Of a stretch of 64,000 bases of DNA, positions 49,196 to 61,264 are shown piece by piece. Position numbers and translations under genes: made by a program. The notes beneath the pieces were generated by a model, which was not told the origin of the DNA, searched no databases, and worked only from the letters and a program-made list of their open reading frames with translations. This DNA is from Mauremys mutica (Eukaryota > Chordata > Testudines > Geoemydidae): NCBI RefSeq assembly GCF_020497125.1, contig NC_059082.1:52908524-52972523 (forward strand). The letters run 5' to 3'. The stretch's first letter is position 1. Each line of letters starts with the position of its first letter.

Positions 49196-49582
49196 ATCCC
49201 AGGTCTGAAGGCAGAGCCCCCGCCAGCAGCAGCGCAGAAGTAAAGGTGGCATGGTACGGTATTGCCATCCCTACTTCTGCACTGCTGCCTTCAGAGCTGG
49301 GGCCTCAGTCAGCAGCCGCCACTCTCCAGCCACCCAGATCTGAAGGCAGCGCAGAAGTAAGGGTGGCAATACTGCAACCCCCCTAAAATAACCTTGTGGC
49401 CCCCCCTTCAACTCCCTTTTGAGTCAGGACCTCCAATTTGAGAAATGCTGGTCCTCCCTGTGAAATCTGTATAGTATAACATAAAAGCCCACAAAAGACC
49501 TGATCTCATGGGAGGAGACCAGACTTCATGGTCCATGATGCGTTTTTTCAGGCTGTGAATTTGGTAGGGCCCTACAGATGCG

Positions 49583-49879
49583 GCATGGGAGAACACAGGG
49601 CAGCTGAGGTCTGCTGGGTCTGGAAGCCCATGCAGGAAATGTGAGGAGGAAGGATGTTGGGGGCAAGTCTGTGATAGCCCCAGGGCTCAAGTGAGAGCCA
49701 AGCAGTGTTAGCCACAACTGTGGGGTACTGATCTCAGCATTAGCAATAGGGTCAGATTCGGACTGCGGGCAGAGGTGACTGCAGTTTGTAAAGAGGCTTT
49801 TAAGGAGACAGGCCATCACCCAAAGCTAGAGAAGCCCAGGATAGCGCTCAGTAGCCCTGCAGGGTCAGATAGATTACCT
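49583..49879. other. Unannotated intronic DNA
   Basis: Short spacer between two hAT elements. Nothing recognised. Confidence 0.5.
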
Positions 49880-49887
49880 GGTGAATG

Positions 49888-50160
49888 CAGGGGCGGCTCT
49901 AGCAATTTCGCCACCCCAAGCACGGCGGCATGCTGCAGGGGGCGCTCTGGCAGTCGCCGGTCCCGCGGCTCCGGTGGACCTCCTGCAGACATGCCTGCGG
50001 GAGGTCCACCGGAGCTGCGGGACCAGCGGACCCTCCGCAGGCACGCCTGCGGGAGGTCCACCGGAGCCACCTGCCGCCTTCCTGGCAACCGGCGGAGCGC
50101 CCCCCGCGGCATGCCGCCCCAAGCACACCCTTGGCGTGCTGGGGCCTGGAGCTGGCCCTG
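49888..50160. mobile_element. Short non-autonomous hAT element
   Basis: The 273-bp element has an exact 8-bp target duplication GGTGAATG (49880-49887 and 50161-50168). The ends CAGGGGCGGCTCTAG and CTGGAGCTGGCCCTG are imperfect inverted repeats. The interior has two copies of a CTGCGGGAGGTCCACCGGAG word in a foldback arrangement. Related copies are at 52251-52557 and about 38255-38386. Confidence 0.95.
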
Positions 50161-50168
50161 GGTGAATG

Positions 50169-51384
50169 CATAGCTTGCACTGGCTACAGAGGTAAGGACT
50201 GTGTGCATGGGGCCTCCTGGCTGGAGTCATAATCAGTGAGATGGGCCTCCTGAAACACCCAAGGGAAGCAAAATAGCCTGCTTAATGAAGAACCAGTAAG
50301 GGTCCTGCCGCCCTGGGTGCTCAGTACCGGCCCTGAGGTGCCAGTCCCGCTGCTCCCCAGAGCAAGGGAAGAGCTAGACAGCAGAGAGAGACTGGTGTGG
50401 CAGAACGCACTCTGGAGCCAAAGAGCAGGGATCCCCTTGAGAGTCGTGGGCGGTGACTGTGTCTGCAGAGGCCCTGAAGCTGGGAGCAAGGAAATGTGAA
50501 CTCTCACCACTGTCACATGACACAGTCAGAGACTGTGACTGGAAGTAAATATGGCCCTTGTCATCCTGACAAAATCTCAAAGTGCTTTATGAACTCTAGA
50601 GCTACAGGGATCACCTTGGGCCCTGCTATTAAATAGCCACTTCTGGAGAGGAACATGTCAGTGTATTAATGCACAGTAACACTACTCAGTAGTTTAGGAC
50701 AGGAAGTGAAGAAGTAAATTATGCCCTATTGAAATCCCAGGGAGAATTTATGTAGGAAGGATGAAGTTACTCTGATGGCTTTAGGTGCTGCTATTTCAGC
50801 TATTTGCATGTATTATATGTGATCATTTATTGCTATGAATAAGAACCAATACCATTGGCTAATCAAACACTTAGCTCCACAAAACCAGAACATATTAAAA
50901 TAGAACACTCTTCAGATTATATGTTTTAATAACTTGCTATTGTCACCATAACCCCTTGTAAAGTTACTATACAAAAATTCCAGTGTTGATCATTTTTAAA
51001 GGTGGAGATGTCTCTTTTTTTCTAGGAAGACATTTTAGCAATAATCTATCCTGGAAACAATTATTTTAACTTGTTTTCAAGAGATTTATTAATTTTTTTC
51101 AAATAAATAAATAAATGGGACTGATACATTCGTGAACAGTTAAAGACCTTACTGTGAATGCTTCTTTCTTATATTATTGACATGGTAGAGAGTTCAAAGT
51201 AATAGCAATCTTTGCTTAGGAGGCAGATAATAGTGACAAAATGGTTGTTTTAAGAATATGGGGTCAGATCTATGACTAGTGTAAATTGGTTAAGCTCAGT
51301 TTAAGTCAAGCAGGCTGTAGAGTTATACCAGCAGAGGATTTGGCTGAGATTTCACAAGTGAGAAATTAAACAAATGGCTTCCCT
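50169..51384. other. Unannotated intronic DNA, A/T-rich in its second half
   Basis: No gene was recognised. The short stretch near 50565-50600 (AAAATCTCAAAGTGCTTTATG) resembles a MIR or L2 tail. From 50690 to 51380 the DNA is A/T-rich without recognisable structure. Confidence 0.45.
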
Positions 51385-51926
51385 ACACAATATAAACTAG
51401 CACTGCGCAAAAATTTCTCACAGAAATTGCTTTTTTATGGAAATTTATTTTGACTCAATGGAATCTTTTATGAGAAGTGTCTGCTTTCCATAGAAAATTT
51501 AAATTTTTCATTGAAAAACCCAAACACTTGAAAATCAAAATATTTCAATTTGGAAATGCTCCTGGGATTTGTAGTTCAGTTACCTCAAGTCCCCATTCTC
51601 CTTTATGGGCAAGTCTCCGGCCCAGACTACATCTCCCATGATCCACCACAGCAAGGCACTCCCATGATGCATTGCCTCCCCTCCCCAAGCAGGAAGAGTG
51701 TGGTGCATCATGGAGGTTATAATCAGACCAGGGAACATAGCCTATAGAGGAGAATGGGAGCATGAGGCACCCATACTGCAACTCCCATGAAGCACTGCAG
51801 AATTTCCAAACTGGTGTGCTGTGTGTTTGGTCAGTTTTGGCCAAAATTTTTTGGCTTTTGAATTTCCACCCAAAAGGCATCCATCCGTGCAGGGGAATTT
51901 TTTTTTTTTAACCAGCTCTACAGCCC
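51385..51926. repeat. A/T-rich MITE-like repeat with a longer interior
   Basis: It opens AAACTAGCACTGCGCAAAAA and closes TTTTTTTAACCAGCTCTACAG. The outer portions are the A/T-rich words seen at 13876 and 61448. The interior (about 51545-51800) repeats TCCCATGATGCATTGC-like text (GATTTGTAGTTCAG, CTACATCTCCCATGATCC, CAACTCCCATGAAGCA) and is GC-neutral. A related CTACAACTCCCATGAGGC piece precedes the copy at 22490. Confidence 0.5.
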
Positions 51927-52250
51927 TTCTCCCCAGCCCTCAAACCAGCATCCTGACATGATTTTGAGTTCATGCCCAAGCAGGAAGGGATGGAAAGATC
52001 AGCAGAGACAGGCTCTGATATAATGAGAGGACAAGAAGCATCCAGTGCTGTAGGAAACCACCAGAATGCAATGGAACCTCTTCAAACCCTCCGCTTCTCT
52101 CCTGTCTGCTGGTCCATTCTGGGCCATGACTCTTGAGGATGAGAAGGCTACAAACTAGCCATGCTGCAGGCACCATCGTGTGGGAGCTGCAGTCTCCTTT
52201 GAGCTATTTAGCTTCAAGCAGCAACTTAAACAATATTTGGACAAACCAAG

Positions 52251-52557
52251 CAGGGGCGGCTCTGTTTTTTGCTGCCCCTGAGCACGGCAGTCAGGCGGCC
52301 TTTGGCAGCATGCCTGCAGGCGGTCTGCTGGTCACGCAGATTCGGCGGTGTTTCTGCGGGTGATCTGACAGTCCTGCGCGTTTGGTGTACCCGCCGCTGA
52401 ATTACCACTGAAGCCGCAGACCGGCGGACCTTCCGGAGAAATGCCGCCAAAGGCCGCCTGACTCCCACCCTCACGGCGACCAGCACCGCCCCCCCCTCCC
52501 CGGCGGCTTGCCGCCCCAGGCACGTGTTTGCTGCGCTGGTGCCTGGAGCTGCCCCTG
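52251..52557. mobile_element. Short non-autonomous hAT element
   Basis: The ends CAGGGGCGGCTCTG and CTGGAGCTGCCCCTG are imperfect inverted repeats. The flanks AAACCAAG (52243-52250) and AACCCAAG (52558-52565) form an 8-bp duplication with one mismatch. The 307-bp GC-rich interior is related to 49888-50160. Confidence 0.93.
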
Positions 52558-52565
52558 AACCCAAG

Positions 52566-53097
52566 TATGAGACTTGTGGCTGTAGTTCAGCGCCAAATGC
52601 CTGCTCAAAGCGAAATTCTCAGCTGAAATTTTTGGCACTGAGCTTTTGATTCTGTTGATGATGCATGGGGCAGAGAAGAATGGAACACACTTTGCTCTCC
52701 CGCAGCTTTATTGGCTCTGCAGGGCTGGCAGGAATAAAATTGTATTTTACCAGTAAGCTCAGTGAATACATCTCATGGACTGAGAGAAAAAGCAGCAGGC
52801 ACAGTATCTTCTTGCCACTTTTTGGATCATAACCACATACCTTAAATCCCCTGGAGATCCATCCTGAGATGCTAAGGGTGGAGAGGTTACCCTGGAGATG
52901 GCCAGACTCTTGCCACATGATCTGTCTGGGTGAGGAGACTCTAACAGGACATGAATTTAGGTCTCACCCAAGCTCCACGGATGAACTACCTACAGAGCTG
53001 AGTTATCTTTGGTGTGGGTTATTGTGGGTGTTTGTTTCTGTCTGTGGAAGGGAGCTGCTAGTGACAAATAGTGAACCTATTTCATTTGTGTGCGGTC
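52566..53097. other. Unannotated intronic DNA
   Basis: No feature was recognised. Confidence 0.5.
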
Positions 53098-53910
53098 ATC
53101 ATAGATAGTTCTCTGAAAACATCCCCTCAATGTGCAGCAGCAGTCAAAAAAAAAGGCTAAGAATGTTAGCAAGCATTAGGAAAGGGACAGATAATAAAAC
53201 AGAAAGTATCATAACACCTCTATATAAACCCATGGCATGCCCACACCTTGAATACTGTGTGTAGTTCTGGTCACCCTATTTCAAATATATATATGAGAAT
53301 TGGAAAAAGTACGGAGAAGGGAAACAAAAATGATTAGGGGGATGGAACATCTCTCCATCTGAGGAGAGATTAAAAAGACTGGAACTGTTTGATTTCGAAA
53401 CGAGATGACTAAGGTGGGGGGCAGGTTATGACAGAGGTCTATGAAATCATGAATGGTGTGGAGAAAGTGAATAGGGAAGTGTTATTTACCCTTCACATAA
53501 CGCAAGAACTATAGGTCACCCGATTAACTTAATAGGCAGCAGGTTTAAAACAAACAAAAGGAAGTATTTGTTCACACAACACACCGTCGACCTGTGGAAC
53601 TCATTGGCAGGGGATGTTGTCAAGGCCAAAAGTATAATTGGGTTAAAAAAAGAATTAACTAAGTTATTGGTGGATAGATCCATCAATGGCTATTAGCCCA
53701 GATGGTCCGGGATGCAACCCCATGCTTGGGTGTCCCTAAACCTCCAACTGCCAGAATCTGGGAGTAGACAACTATGGACAGTCACTCAAAATTGCCCTGT
53801 TCTCTACACTCCCCATGAAGTTTAAGTCACTGGCCACTGTCAGAAGACAAGATACTGGGCTAGATGAACCATTGGTCTGACCCACTACAGCTGTTCTTAT
53901 CTTCTTATGT
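53098..53910 (+). mobile_element. Decayed CR1 LINE 3' half
   Basis: The + strand runs from an IDSSLKTSPQCAAAV-like block through a degraded HLEYCV block (about 53247) and an NKRKYLFTQ-like block (about 53560) to the CR1 3' UTR and a remnant TTCTTATG tail near 53895-53910. Numerous frameshifts and stops are present, so it is clearly older than the copy at 4697-5791. Confidence 0.92.
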
Positions 53911-56182
53911 GCCCCCTTCTTTAAAATTCCCATTTCAAGGTTCTAATTCAAGGGCCAAATTCTGACCTCAGATGAGCATGTGGTGGGATCCTAGAACTTG
54001 GCCTGTGTGTTAAACACTTATATCTCAGCTGGACTTGGAGATGTGGCCTGAGACCCGGACTGTTAACCTGGATCTCTTAAGTAAGGAAAGACACCAAGCT
54101 AGGGAGGCTGTGAGGAAAGCAGTGAGAGGGACTATCTGGCTGCCATCACGCAATCATGTCCCCCTCCATTTGTATGATCTCGCCTTCCCATGTCCTAGAA
54201 CATCGCAAAGAATGCTGCTGTGGGAGATGCTTCTGCAGCACTTATGGTCTCTCCACAGGGTGGGGGAGAAATGCTGCCCCTTTGCATATGAGAAGGTATG
54301 ACCATAGAAAATCCCATTCTCCCTTCTCCAGGAAAGTTCTCACTCCAGTCACCCCCCTCCTTCTGTTCTGGAGATGAGCACTCTTGTTTCACCGCTCCTC
54401 CATGCAAACACCACAGTTACTAAAACAACATACATCACACCCTGCACCTGCTGGTCCCTTTTAGCCTCGGTCCGCCCTGCCCTCTGGCAAGGTGTGAGGG
54501 CAGTGAACGGGTTTCAGGGCCTGTGCTGGGCAGTTGCTCATGAATGCCGCTTCAGTCTGGAATGAACCTTTTCTCTCAAGATGCAACATCCCTCTTGTTG
54601 GCAAGGGCTCAGCCTCCAAAGTTCAGTGTCCACCAATCAGTCGCCCAGGGGTAAAAGATCTCTCTCACATGCATGCAATATAGGTCATCTGTGGCCAGCC
54701 GGCCCTGCCCCCTCCCACAAATTGTTATCCACTGGGAACCATAATGCTCCAATATCTAAGCCTTTGAGCTGAAGCTCCCATGGCACAAGCCAGCACAGAG
54801 ACTGGCTGGAGGGTCGCACATTTACAGCACTGAACTAAATGAAACACCAGGGGACTCCTGATTGGTGATGCTGCACTTTTGAAAAGGGTTTTCGGTTGAA
54901 TTGAAAAGTCTTATTGCTCTGCTGTGGAAAAGGAGGCAATTTTTGCTTATGAGCACCCGTTGGTCTGTCTGCTCCCCTGCTGTTCCTGCTTCTGGCTGGA
55001 TAGGGTTCATTTCTCTTGCTTGCTGACGTCGGACCTGTAACTGGAGAGGCTCTGAATCCCACTGTTGTATTCTTTAGGTTTAGCTATGTTAAGTGTTGGC
55101 AAGAGAAGAGAAAATAGCAACGCTCTAGTGCCCTGTTCATCTTGTGAAAACCTCTAGCTTTGGTAGGCCCACAGCGCAAAACCATGGCAACAGAGAGAGG
55201 AAATGCCAGACCCCAAACGAGTTGCCCTGAACTCTACATGGTGATCAGCAGAGAACCAGCTTGTGGGGCCTGTAAACTGGAAATGTTCTTTGTTTGCTAA
55301 GATTTGTTTAACCAGCTGTGTTTAGTGAAGAATAAAAATCCCCACGTGTGGCTGGTGCCTTCTAGGAATTCACAGCTACTCAAGTAGAGGATACCGAATA
55401 TTTGCGTGACACTGGCTGTTTCTCTCACCTCCTCGTGTCTCCACTGCGGGCAGGGTGTGACTGGCCACTGGTGCAGACGTACCCGCACTAGCTGTACTCT
55501 AGCTAGCTCACTAAACCTAGCAGTGACAAGGCAGCCGTGTAGGCTTCAGCATGGGTTTCACAAGCCCACCTGACCCCCCAGTACGTTCTACAGCCAATAC
55601 CGATGCCAGCGCTGCAGCGTCCTCGCTGCTCTTTGTAATGAGCTAGCTGGAGCACAGGAATGTCTATATGAACTGCAAATCATACCCCGGGAGGCAGTGT
55701 AGACATCCCCTAAGGAAGGGGAAAGGGAAAGAGACCAGTGAGAGAGAGAGGCGGGGGGTGGAAGGGAAGTGCTGTGCTGTGCTAGGAGATGGAGAAGGGA
55801 GTGCAGAAAGGTAAGACTGGGAAGCAGGAGAGTTTTACTGCCCAATGTTCTGTGGCACCCATGCCTTCAGATGGAGCTGCAGGTACTCAGCACCTCTGAA
55901 AACCGAGCCTAAAATGTCTGTCCAGCTGCAATCCCACGGTGCCACGGAAGGCCCAGGGTGCACCTACTGTGCTAATTGCAGGTGAGCAGTAGCAGGTCTG
56001 GAGCACCAGCTGAGCACCCCCACAGATGTCCTGGCTGCTCACCTTGGCATGAGAAATGTTGTTTCCCTGTAACCCAGTGGCAATGGGTTAAGGACAAGAT
56101 CCCTCCCTTGGTGCTGGAGCTCCAGATCTGCTGTTTAAAGGTTCCTCGTTGTCACGTGTGCATTATCTGCACACCAGTCACC
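53911..56182. other. Unannotated intronic DNA
   Basis: No gene was recognised in 2.3 kb. At 55480-55720 the text (ACTGTACTCTAGCTAGC-like, ending GCAGTGTAGACATCCCC) resembles the end of a turtle MITE of the type suggested at 39962-40200. The rest is featureless. Confidence 0.4.
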
Positions 56183-57555
56183 AAATGACTGGAGGATAGC
56201 TACTATGATGCCAATTTTTAAAAAGGGTTCCAGAGGTGATCCCAGCAATTACAGGCCAGTAAGCCTGACTTCAGTACTGGGTAAACTGGTTGAAACAAAA
56301 TTGTCAGAAGCCTTGATGAACACCATTTGTTGGGGAAGAGTCAACATGGTTTTTGTAAAGGGAAATCATGCCTCACCAATCTACTAGAATTCTTTGAAGG
56401 GGGTCAACAAGCATATTGACAAGGGGGATCCAGTGGATATAATGTACTTAGATTTTCAGAAAGCCTTTGATAAGGCCCCTCACCAAAGGTTCTTAAGCAA
56501 AGTAAGCTGTCATGGGATAAGAGGGAAGGTCCTCTCATAGATTGGTAACTGGTTAAAAAATAGGAAACAAATGATAGGAATAAATGGTCAGTTTTCAGAA
56601 GGAGAGAGGTAAATAGTGGTGTCCCCTAGGGGGTCTGTACTGGACCCAGTCCTGTTCAATATATTCATAAATGATCTGGAAAAAGGGGCAAACAGTGGGG
56701 TAGAAAAATTTGCAGATGATACAAAATTGCTCAAGATAGTTAAGTCCCAGGCAGACTGCGAAGAGCTACAAAAGAATCCCTCAAAACTGGGTGTTTGGGC
56801 AACAAAATGGCAGATGAAATTCAATATTGATAAATGCAAAGTAATGCACATTGGGAAAACATAATCCAAACTATACATACAAAGTGATGGGGTCTAAATT
56901 AGCTGTTACCACTCAAGAAAGATCTTGGAGTCATTATGGATAGTTCTCTGAAAACATCCACTCAATGTGCAGCAGCAGTCAAAAAAGTGAACAGAATGCT
57001 GGGAATCATTAAGAAAGGGATAGATAATAAAACAGAAAATATCTCATTGCATCACTATAAATCCATGGTAAACTCACATCTTGAATATTGTGTGCAGATG
57101 TGGTCGCCCCAGCTCAAAAAAGAAATATTGGAATTGGAACAGATTCAGAAATGGGCAACAAAAATGGTTGGATGAAATGGCTGCCATATGAGGAGAGATT
57201 AATAAAACCTGGACTTTTCAGCTTGGAAAAGAGATGACTAAGGGAGGGGGGGATATGATAGAGGTCTATAAAATCATGAGTGGTGTGGAGAAAGTAAATA
57301 AGGAGGTTTTTATTTACTCCTTCTCATAACACAAGAACTAGGGGTCACCACATGGAATTAATAGGCAGCAGGTTTAAAACAAACAAAAGGAAGTTTTTTT
57401 TCACACAACACACAGTCAACCTGTGGAACTCCTTGCCAGAGAATGTTGTGAAGGCCAAGACTATAACAGTGTTAAAAAAAAACCTAGATAAATTCATGGA
57501 GGATAGGTCCATCATTGGCTATAAGCGAGGATGAGCAGGGATGGTGTCCCTAGCC
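56183..57555 (+). mobile_element. CR1 LINE, 5' part of a split copy
   Basis: A 5'-truncated CR1 that begins inside RT (AAATGACTGGAGGATAGC). Identifiable blocks are IFKKGSRGDPSNYRPVSLTS (near 56210), the catalytic [11 protein letters not shown] (near 56710), [11 protein letters not shown] (near 57077) and the WNSLPENVV motif (near 57427). Stops and frame changes interrupt all of them. The copy is split at 57555 by a hAT element and resumes at 60218. Confidence 0.93.
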
Positions 57556-57699
57556 CAGTGGTCTCCAACCTTTTTATGCACAAGATCACTTTTTGAATTT
57601 AAGATCAACCCAGGATCTACCTTGCCCCTTCCCTGAGGCCCCTCCCCACTCACTCCATTCCCCCCTCCCTCCATCGCTTGCTCTCCCCCACTGTCACTC

Positions 57700-58262
57700 A
57701 CTTTCACTGGGCTGGGGCAGGCAGTTGGGGTGCAGGAGGGGGTGCAGGCATTGGGCTGGGGCTGAGGGGTTTGAAGTGTAGGAGGGGGCTCTGGGCTGAG
57801 CCTGGGGCAGAGGGTTGGGGTGCAGGAGTCAGGGGTGCAAGCTCTGGGAGGGAGTTTGGGTGCAGGGGTCTCGTCACACTGTACCTAATCTCATAGAATT
57901 CATTGGACATTTCTTGAATTTTACTTTTTATTAGTGTCATTTGTGGTTTATAGATCCAAAATCCTTCAGGGATTGTCACAAACGAGTGTAACATTCTGTG
58001 CATTGGCTGAGCCTGGGGCAGGGGCTTGGGGTGTAGGAGTGAGGGGTGCAAGCTCTGGGAGGAAGTTTGGGTGCAGGAGGGGGCTCCGGGCTGCGGCAGA
58101 GTGTTGGGGTGCAGGAGAGGGTGAGGGGTGCGGGCTCTGGGAGGGAGTTTGGGTGCAGGAGGGGGCTCCAGGCTGGGGCAGGGGGTTGGGGTGCAGGAAA
58201 GTGTGTGGGCTTTGGAAGGGAGTTTGGGTGCAGGCGCGGCTCTGGCAGGGGATTGGGGTACA
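57700..58262. repeat. G-rich minisatellite arrays inside the hAT element
   Basis: Imperfect units close to GGGTGCAGGAGGGGGCTCTG plus GGAGGGAGTTT recur on the + strand, split by the A/T-rich segment 57871-57999. The unit is the reverse complement of the array inside the other hAT element at 9886-10602, although the element termini differ. Confidence 0.8.
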
Positions 58263-58267
58263 GGAGG

Positions 58268-59579
58268 CAGGGCCAGAGTAACCTTTTGTTGGTCTGGCAC
58301 CAAACATATTTGTGGGCCCCCATGGAGGCAATGGAGCATGGCGAAGGGAGGTCAGTCCCTAGAGCGAGGGGCCAGCCAGGGGCAATGGAGCGTGGCATGG
58401 CAGGGGCAGCCCCACTCTGCCCAGCCCAGTGCGAGGGCTCTATTTACATGCTGCCAGCACGCCCCTTCCCCTCGGGGGTGGGCCCATACCACGCAGCCCC
58501 CATGCCCAACACTCCATAGGCACCGACTCCATGGGTGCTTTGGGGCTGGAGCACCCACCGGCGGCCCTGCCAATCAGCTCCTCCTCCTTGCCCCCAGCAC
58601 CTCCCACCCACTGCTGATCAGCTGTTCAGCAGCAGGCAGGAGGTGCTGGGGGGGGCACGGGGAGCGAGGGCTGGGGACACTCAGGGGAGAGTGCAGAATG
58701 GGACAGAAAGAGGTGGGGCAGGGATGGAGCAGGGGCAAGAAGAGGTAACATGGAGATGGGGCCTTGGGGGAAAGGGTGGAGTGGAGGCAGGGCATGGGGC
58801 AGAGCAGGGTCAAGCACCCCCAGGGAAATCAGAAAGTCAGCACCTCTGCAACACCCCCCCAGACCTCCCACAAATGCACGGCGCCCTGCACGACACCACC
58901 CCTGCCCAGTGTCCCCTGCCCAGAGCCCCACAACAACTGCCCAGCACCCCACACAGAACCCTCACTCCCTAGTGCCCCAACACACACAGATCTTCCCCAA
59001 CCCCTCACAGCCCAGCACTCCCCCCCCCAGACTTCCCAGAGACCCACTCCCCCATGCCCTGCTTCCCAGCCGCACTCACCGGCCCTGCTGGGCAGTGACT
59101 GTGTCTGCCGGGCTGAGCCAGCAGTGCAGCCAGAGCTGGTCCCGGGGTGGGGAATTGCTCCAGCCCCTTGGGAGTGGCACGATCAGCCAGGCCACACCCT
59201 GCCCTGTCGGGCTCCCTCAAAACCCACTTGCCTGGAGGGACCCAGCCTAGCCCCCCATACTGTCCCCCGCCCCAGCTGGCCAAGACTGGCCAGGCTTCTG
59301 CACTAGTCCCAGGTGGCTCAACTCCAGGGAGAGAGGCGGGGCCCCACAGGTGGTGGGAAGCAGAGACTGTCCGGAGCTGGAAGTGCACTGGGGTCTGGCC
59401 AGGGGGCAGAGAGGAGACAGTGGGTGGGACCAGGGGGGCAAAAGGAGCAAGTGATGGGAGTGGGGAGCCAGTGGGCTGGCAAAATCTTGGGGTGCAGTGC
59501 AAGCAGGGCAGGCCTGGGCCCCTTCTGAGCATGGGCCTGGCTCCATGGTGCCACTGGTGCCATTGTAAACCCGGCACTG
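58268..59579. mobile_element. Probable further element nested in the hAT
   Basis: The G-rich array stops at 58267 and resumes at 59580. The interval starts CAGGGCCAGAGTAACC and ends TTTACAATG-type text on the reverse strand (right edge TTGTAAACCCGGCACTG), which are hAT-like ends. A clean 8-bp duplication could not be read, perhaps because the target was itself repetitive. The interior is GC-rich with no transposase recognised. Confidence 0.55.
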
Positions 59580-60209
59580 GAGGAGCAGGGGAGGGGTGCG
59601 GGCTCTGGGAGGGAGTTTGGTGCAGGAGGTGGCTCTGAGCTGGTGCAGCGGATTGGAGTGCAGGAGGAGGTGAGGGGTCTGGGAGGAAGTTTGGGTGCAG
59701 GAGGTGACTCCGGACTGGTGTAGGGGGTTCGCGTGCAGGAGGAAGGGCGAGGCGCAGGCTCCTACAGGGAGGCGCTTACCACAGGCAGCTCTCAGTCAGC
59801 AGCACAGTGGGGCTCAGGCAGGCTGCCTGCCTGTCCTGGCCCCATGCCGTTCCCGGAAGCGGCTGGCTTTTGGCATGTTTCTGCAGCCCCTGGGAAGAAG
59901 GGGGGCAGCTGGTCTCCATGTGCTGCCCACGCCCACAAACACTGCCCCCGCAGCTCCCATTGGTCAGAAACTGTCCAATGGGAGCTGTGGGGACAGTGTT
60001 GGGGGTGGGAGCAGCGCGCAGTGACCACACACACACACACACCCCAGAGGTCGCAGAGACGTGCCACCAGCCAGCCGCTTCCGGGAGCAGCGTGGGGCCA
60101 GGGCATGCAGGCAATCTGCCTGAACCCCACTGTGCCGCCAGACTTTTAGTGGCCCGGAGATTGCAATCGACTGGCAGAGGCTCCAGGATCAATGGGTTGG
60201 TGACCACTG

Positions 60210-60380
60210 CCCTAGCCTCTGTTTGCCAGAAGCTGGGAATGAGAGACAGGGGATGGATCACTGGGTGCTTACCTGTTCTGTTCATTCCTCTGGAGCACTT
60301 GGCATTGACCACTGTTGGATGACAGGATACTGGACTCGATGGACCTTTGGTCTGACTCATTATGGCTGTTCTTATGTTTA
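60210..60380 (+). mobile_element. CR1 LINE, 3' end of the split copy
   Basis: It contains CCCTAGCCTCTGTTTGCCAG through CTGGACTCGATGGACCTTTG to a TTCTTATG tail. It joins the 56183-57555 piece at the duplicated CCCTAGCC (57548-57555 and 60210-60217). Confidence 0.93.
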
Positions 60381-61264
60381 CTGCCACCAGAGCTGTTTTC
60401 TTTCCTCGTTGACAACCCCAGGAGAGAAAAGCTTCACTCCAGATTAAAGCTCTTGTCTGAGCTCCCATGCAGGGAGAGGTGAGGGTTTGAGGGCAGAGAG
60501 GGGGAGAGAGAAGCACAGGGACAACGCTGAGGACTGACAACTTGCCCCTGGTGATTGGTGACCACATGCCATTTCTGACCTCTCATTCCCTGAGCTGGGA
60601 CCACTGTGCAGGCAGAGAGCTCAGCATCAGGGCTGGAGGGAGAGAAAGAAGTTCCTCATTTCGCTCACCAGCATCCCTTCCAACTGACTTCAAGGAACAC
60701 CACTAGACTCAACATCACAGTCCTCGGTGAATGCTGCACGTAGGGTGCCAGGAATCAGAGCTCCATGGCTAAGTGCCCCAAGTTGTACCAATGTTGAGTT
60801 TTTAGGTTGTGCAAAAGGGGGTGAAGGCCACCTAGGTGAAATCATGGCCCCACTGAAGTCAAGGGCAAAGCTCCCATTGAGTTCAATGGGGCATGATTTC
60901 ACCTCTAGAGTTCAGAAAGGGGTGAGCTGCTGGAAAGGGGGATGGGGCCAAAAGAGGAAATATCCGGGGAAAGTCCCTCTGAGGCAATTCAGGGGTGGTG
61001 CCCAGAGACAAAACGTGACTCCCAGCAGGGGTGTGATGTAAAGTTGCCTCTCCCACTATGGCAGAAATCCCTGTGGCTCTTGGCAGCACACACAAAGCCC
61101 CCCCCAGACCCCCGCCCCATTTCTGTCAAACAAACACCATTTCCCCATGCAAAGTATGTTTGAAATATTATGCAGTTGGCACCATTTAATACAATATTCA
61201 GCTGTCTTGTACAGACTGAAGCCATAAGAATTCTCAGCTCAGAGTGGGGGTAAGGCCAGGGGTT
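60381..61264. other. Unannotated intronic DNA
   Basis: No feature was recognised. Confidence 0.5.

Larger units (their letters stand above)
48209..49574. mobile_element. hAT-type element carrying nested insertions
   Basis: The ends TAGGGCCCTACCAAATTCAC and GTGAATTTGGTAGGGCCCTA are exact inverted repeats. The flanks CAGATGAG (48201-48208) and CAGATGCG (49575-49582) form an 8-bp target duplication with one mismatch. The 1366-bp span includes a second hAT (48444-49107) and a CR1 3' fragment (49133-49195). The element proper is therefore about 640 bp and non-autonomous. Confidence 0.92.
57556..60209. mobile_element. hAT element with expanded internal repeats
   Basis: The ends CAGTGGTCTCCAACC and GGTTGGTGACCACTG are inverted repeats with one mismatch, and the 8-bp target duplication CCCTAGCC is exact (57548-57555 and 60210-60217). 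The 2654-bp span contains G-rich tandem arrays (57700-57870, 58000-58262 and 59580-59770), an unrelated A/T-rich piece (57871-57999) and a probable further insertion (58268-59579). No transposase was recognised. Long reading frames here are low-complexity artefacts. Confidence 0.93.

Noticed and set aside
53221..53250. KPM-containing text as a candidate SRL P-loop exon
   Set aside because: It is the CR1 [15 protein letters not shown] block in a decayed LINE, not the sarcalumenin KPMVLFLGP motif.
57704..59638. Several frames of 100-211 codons
   Set aside because: They arise from the G-rich minisatellites and GC-rich interior of a hAT element. None shows a protein family motif.
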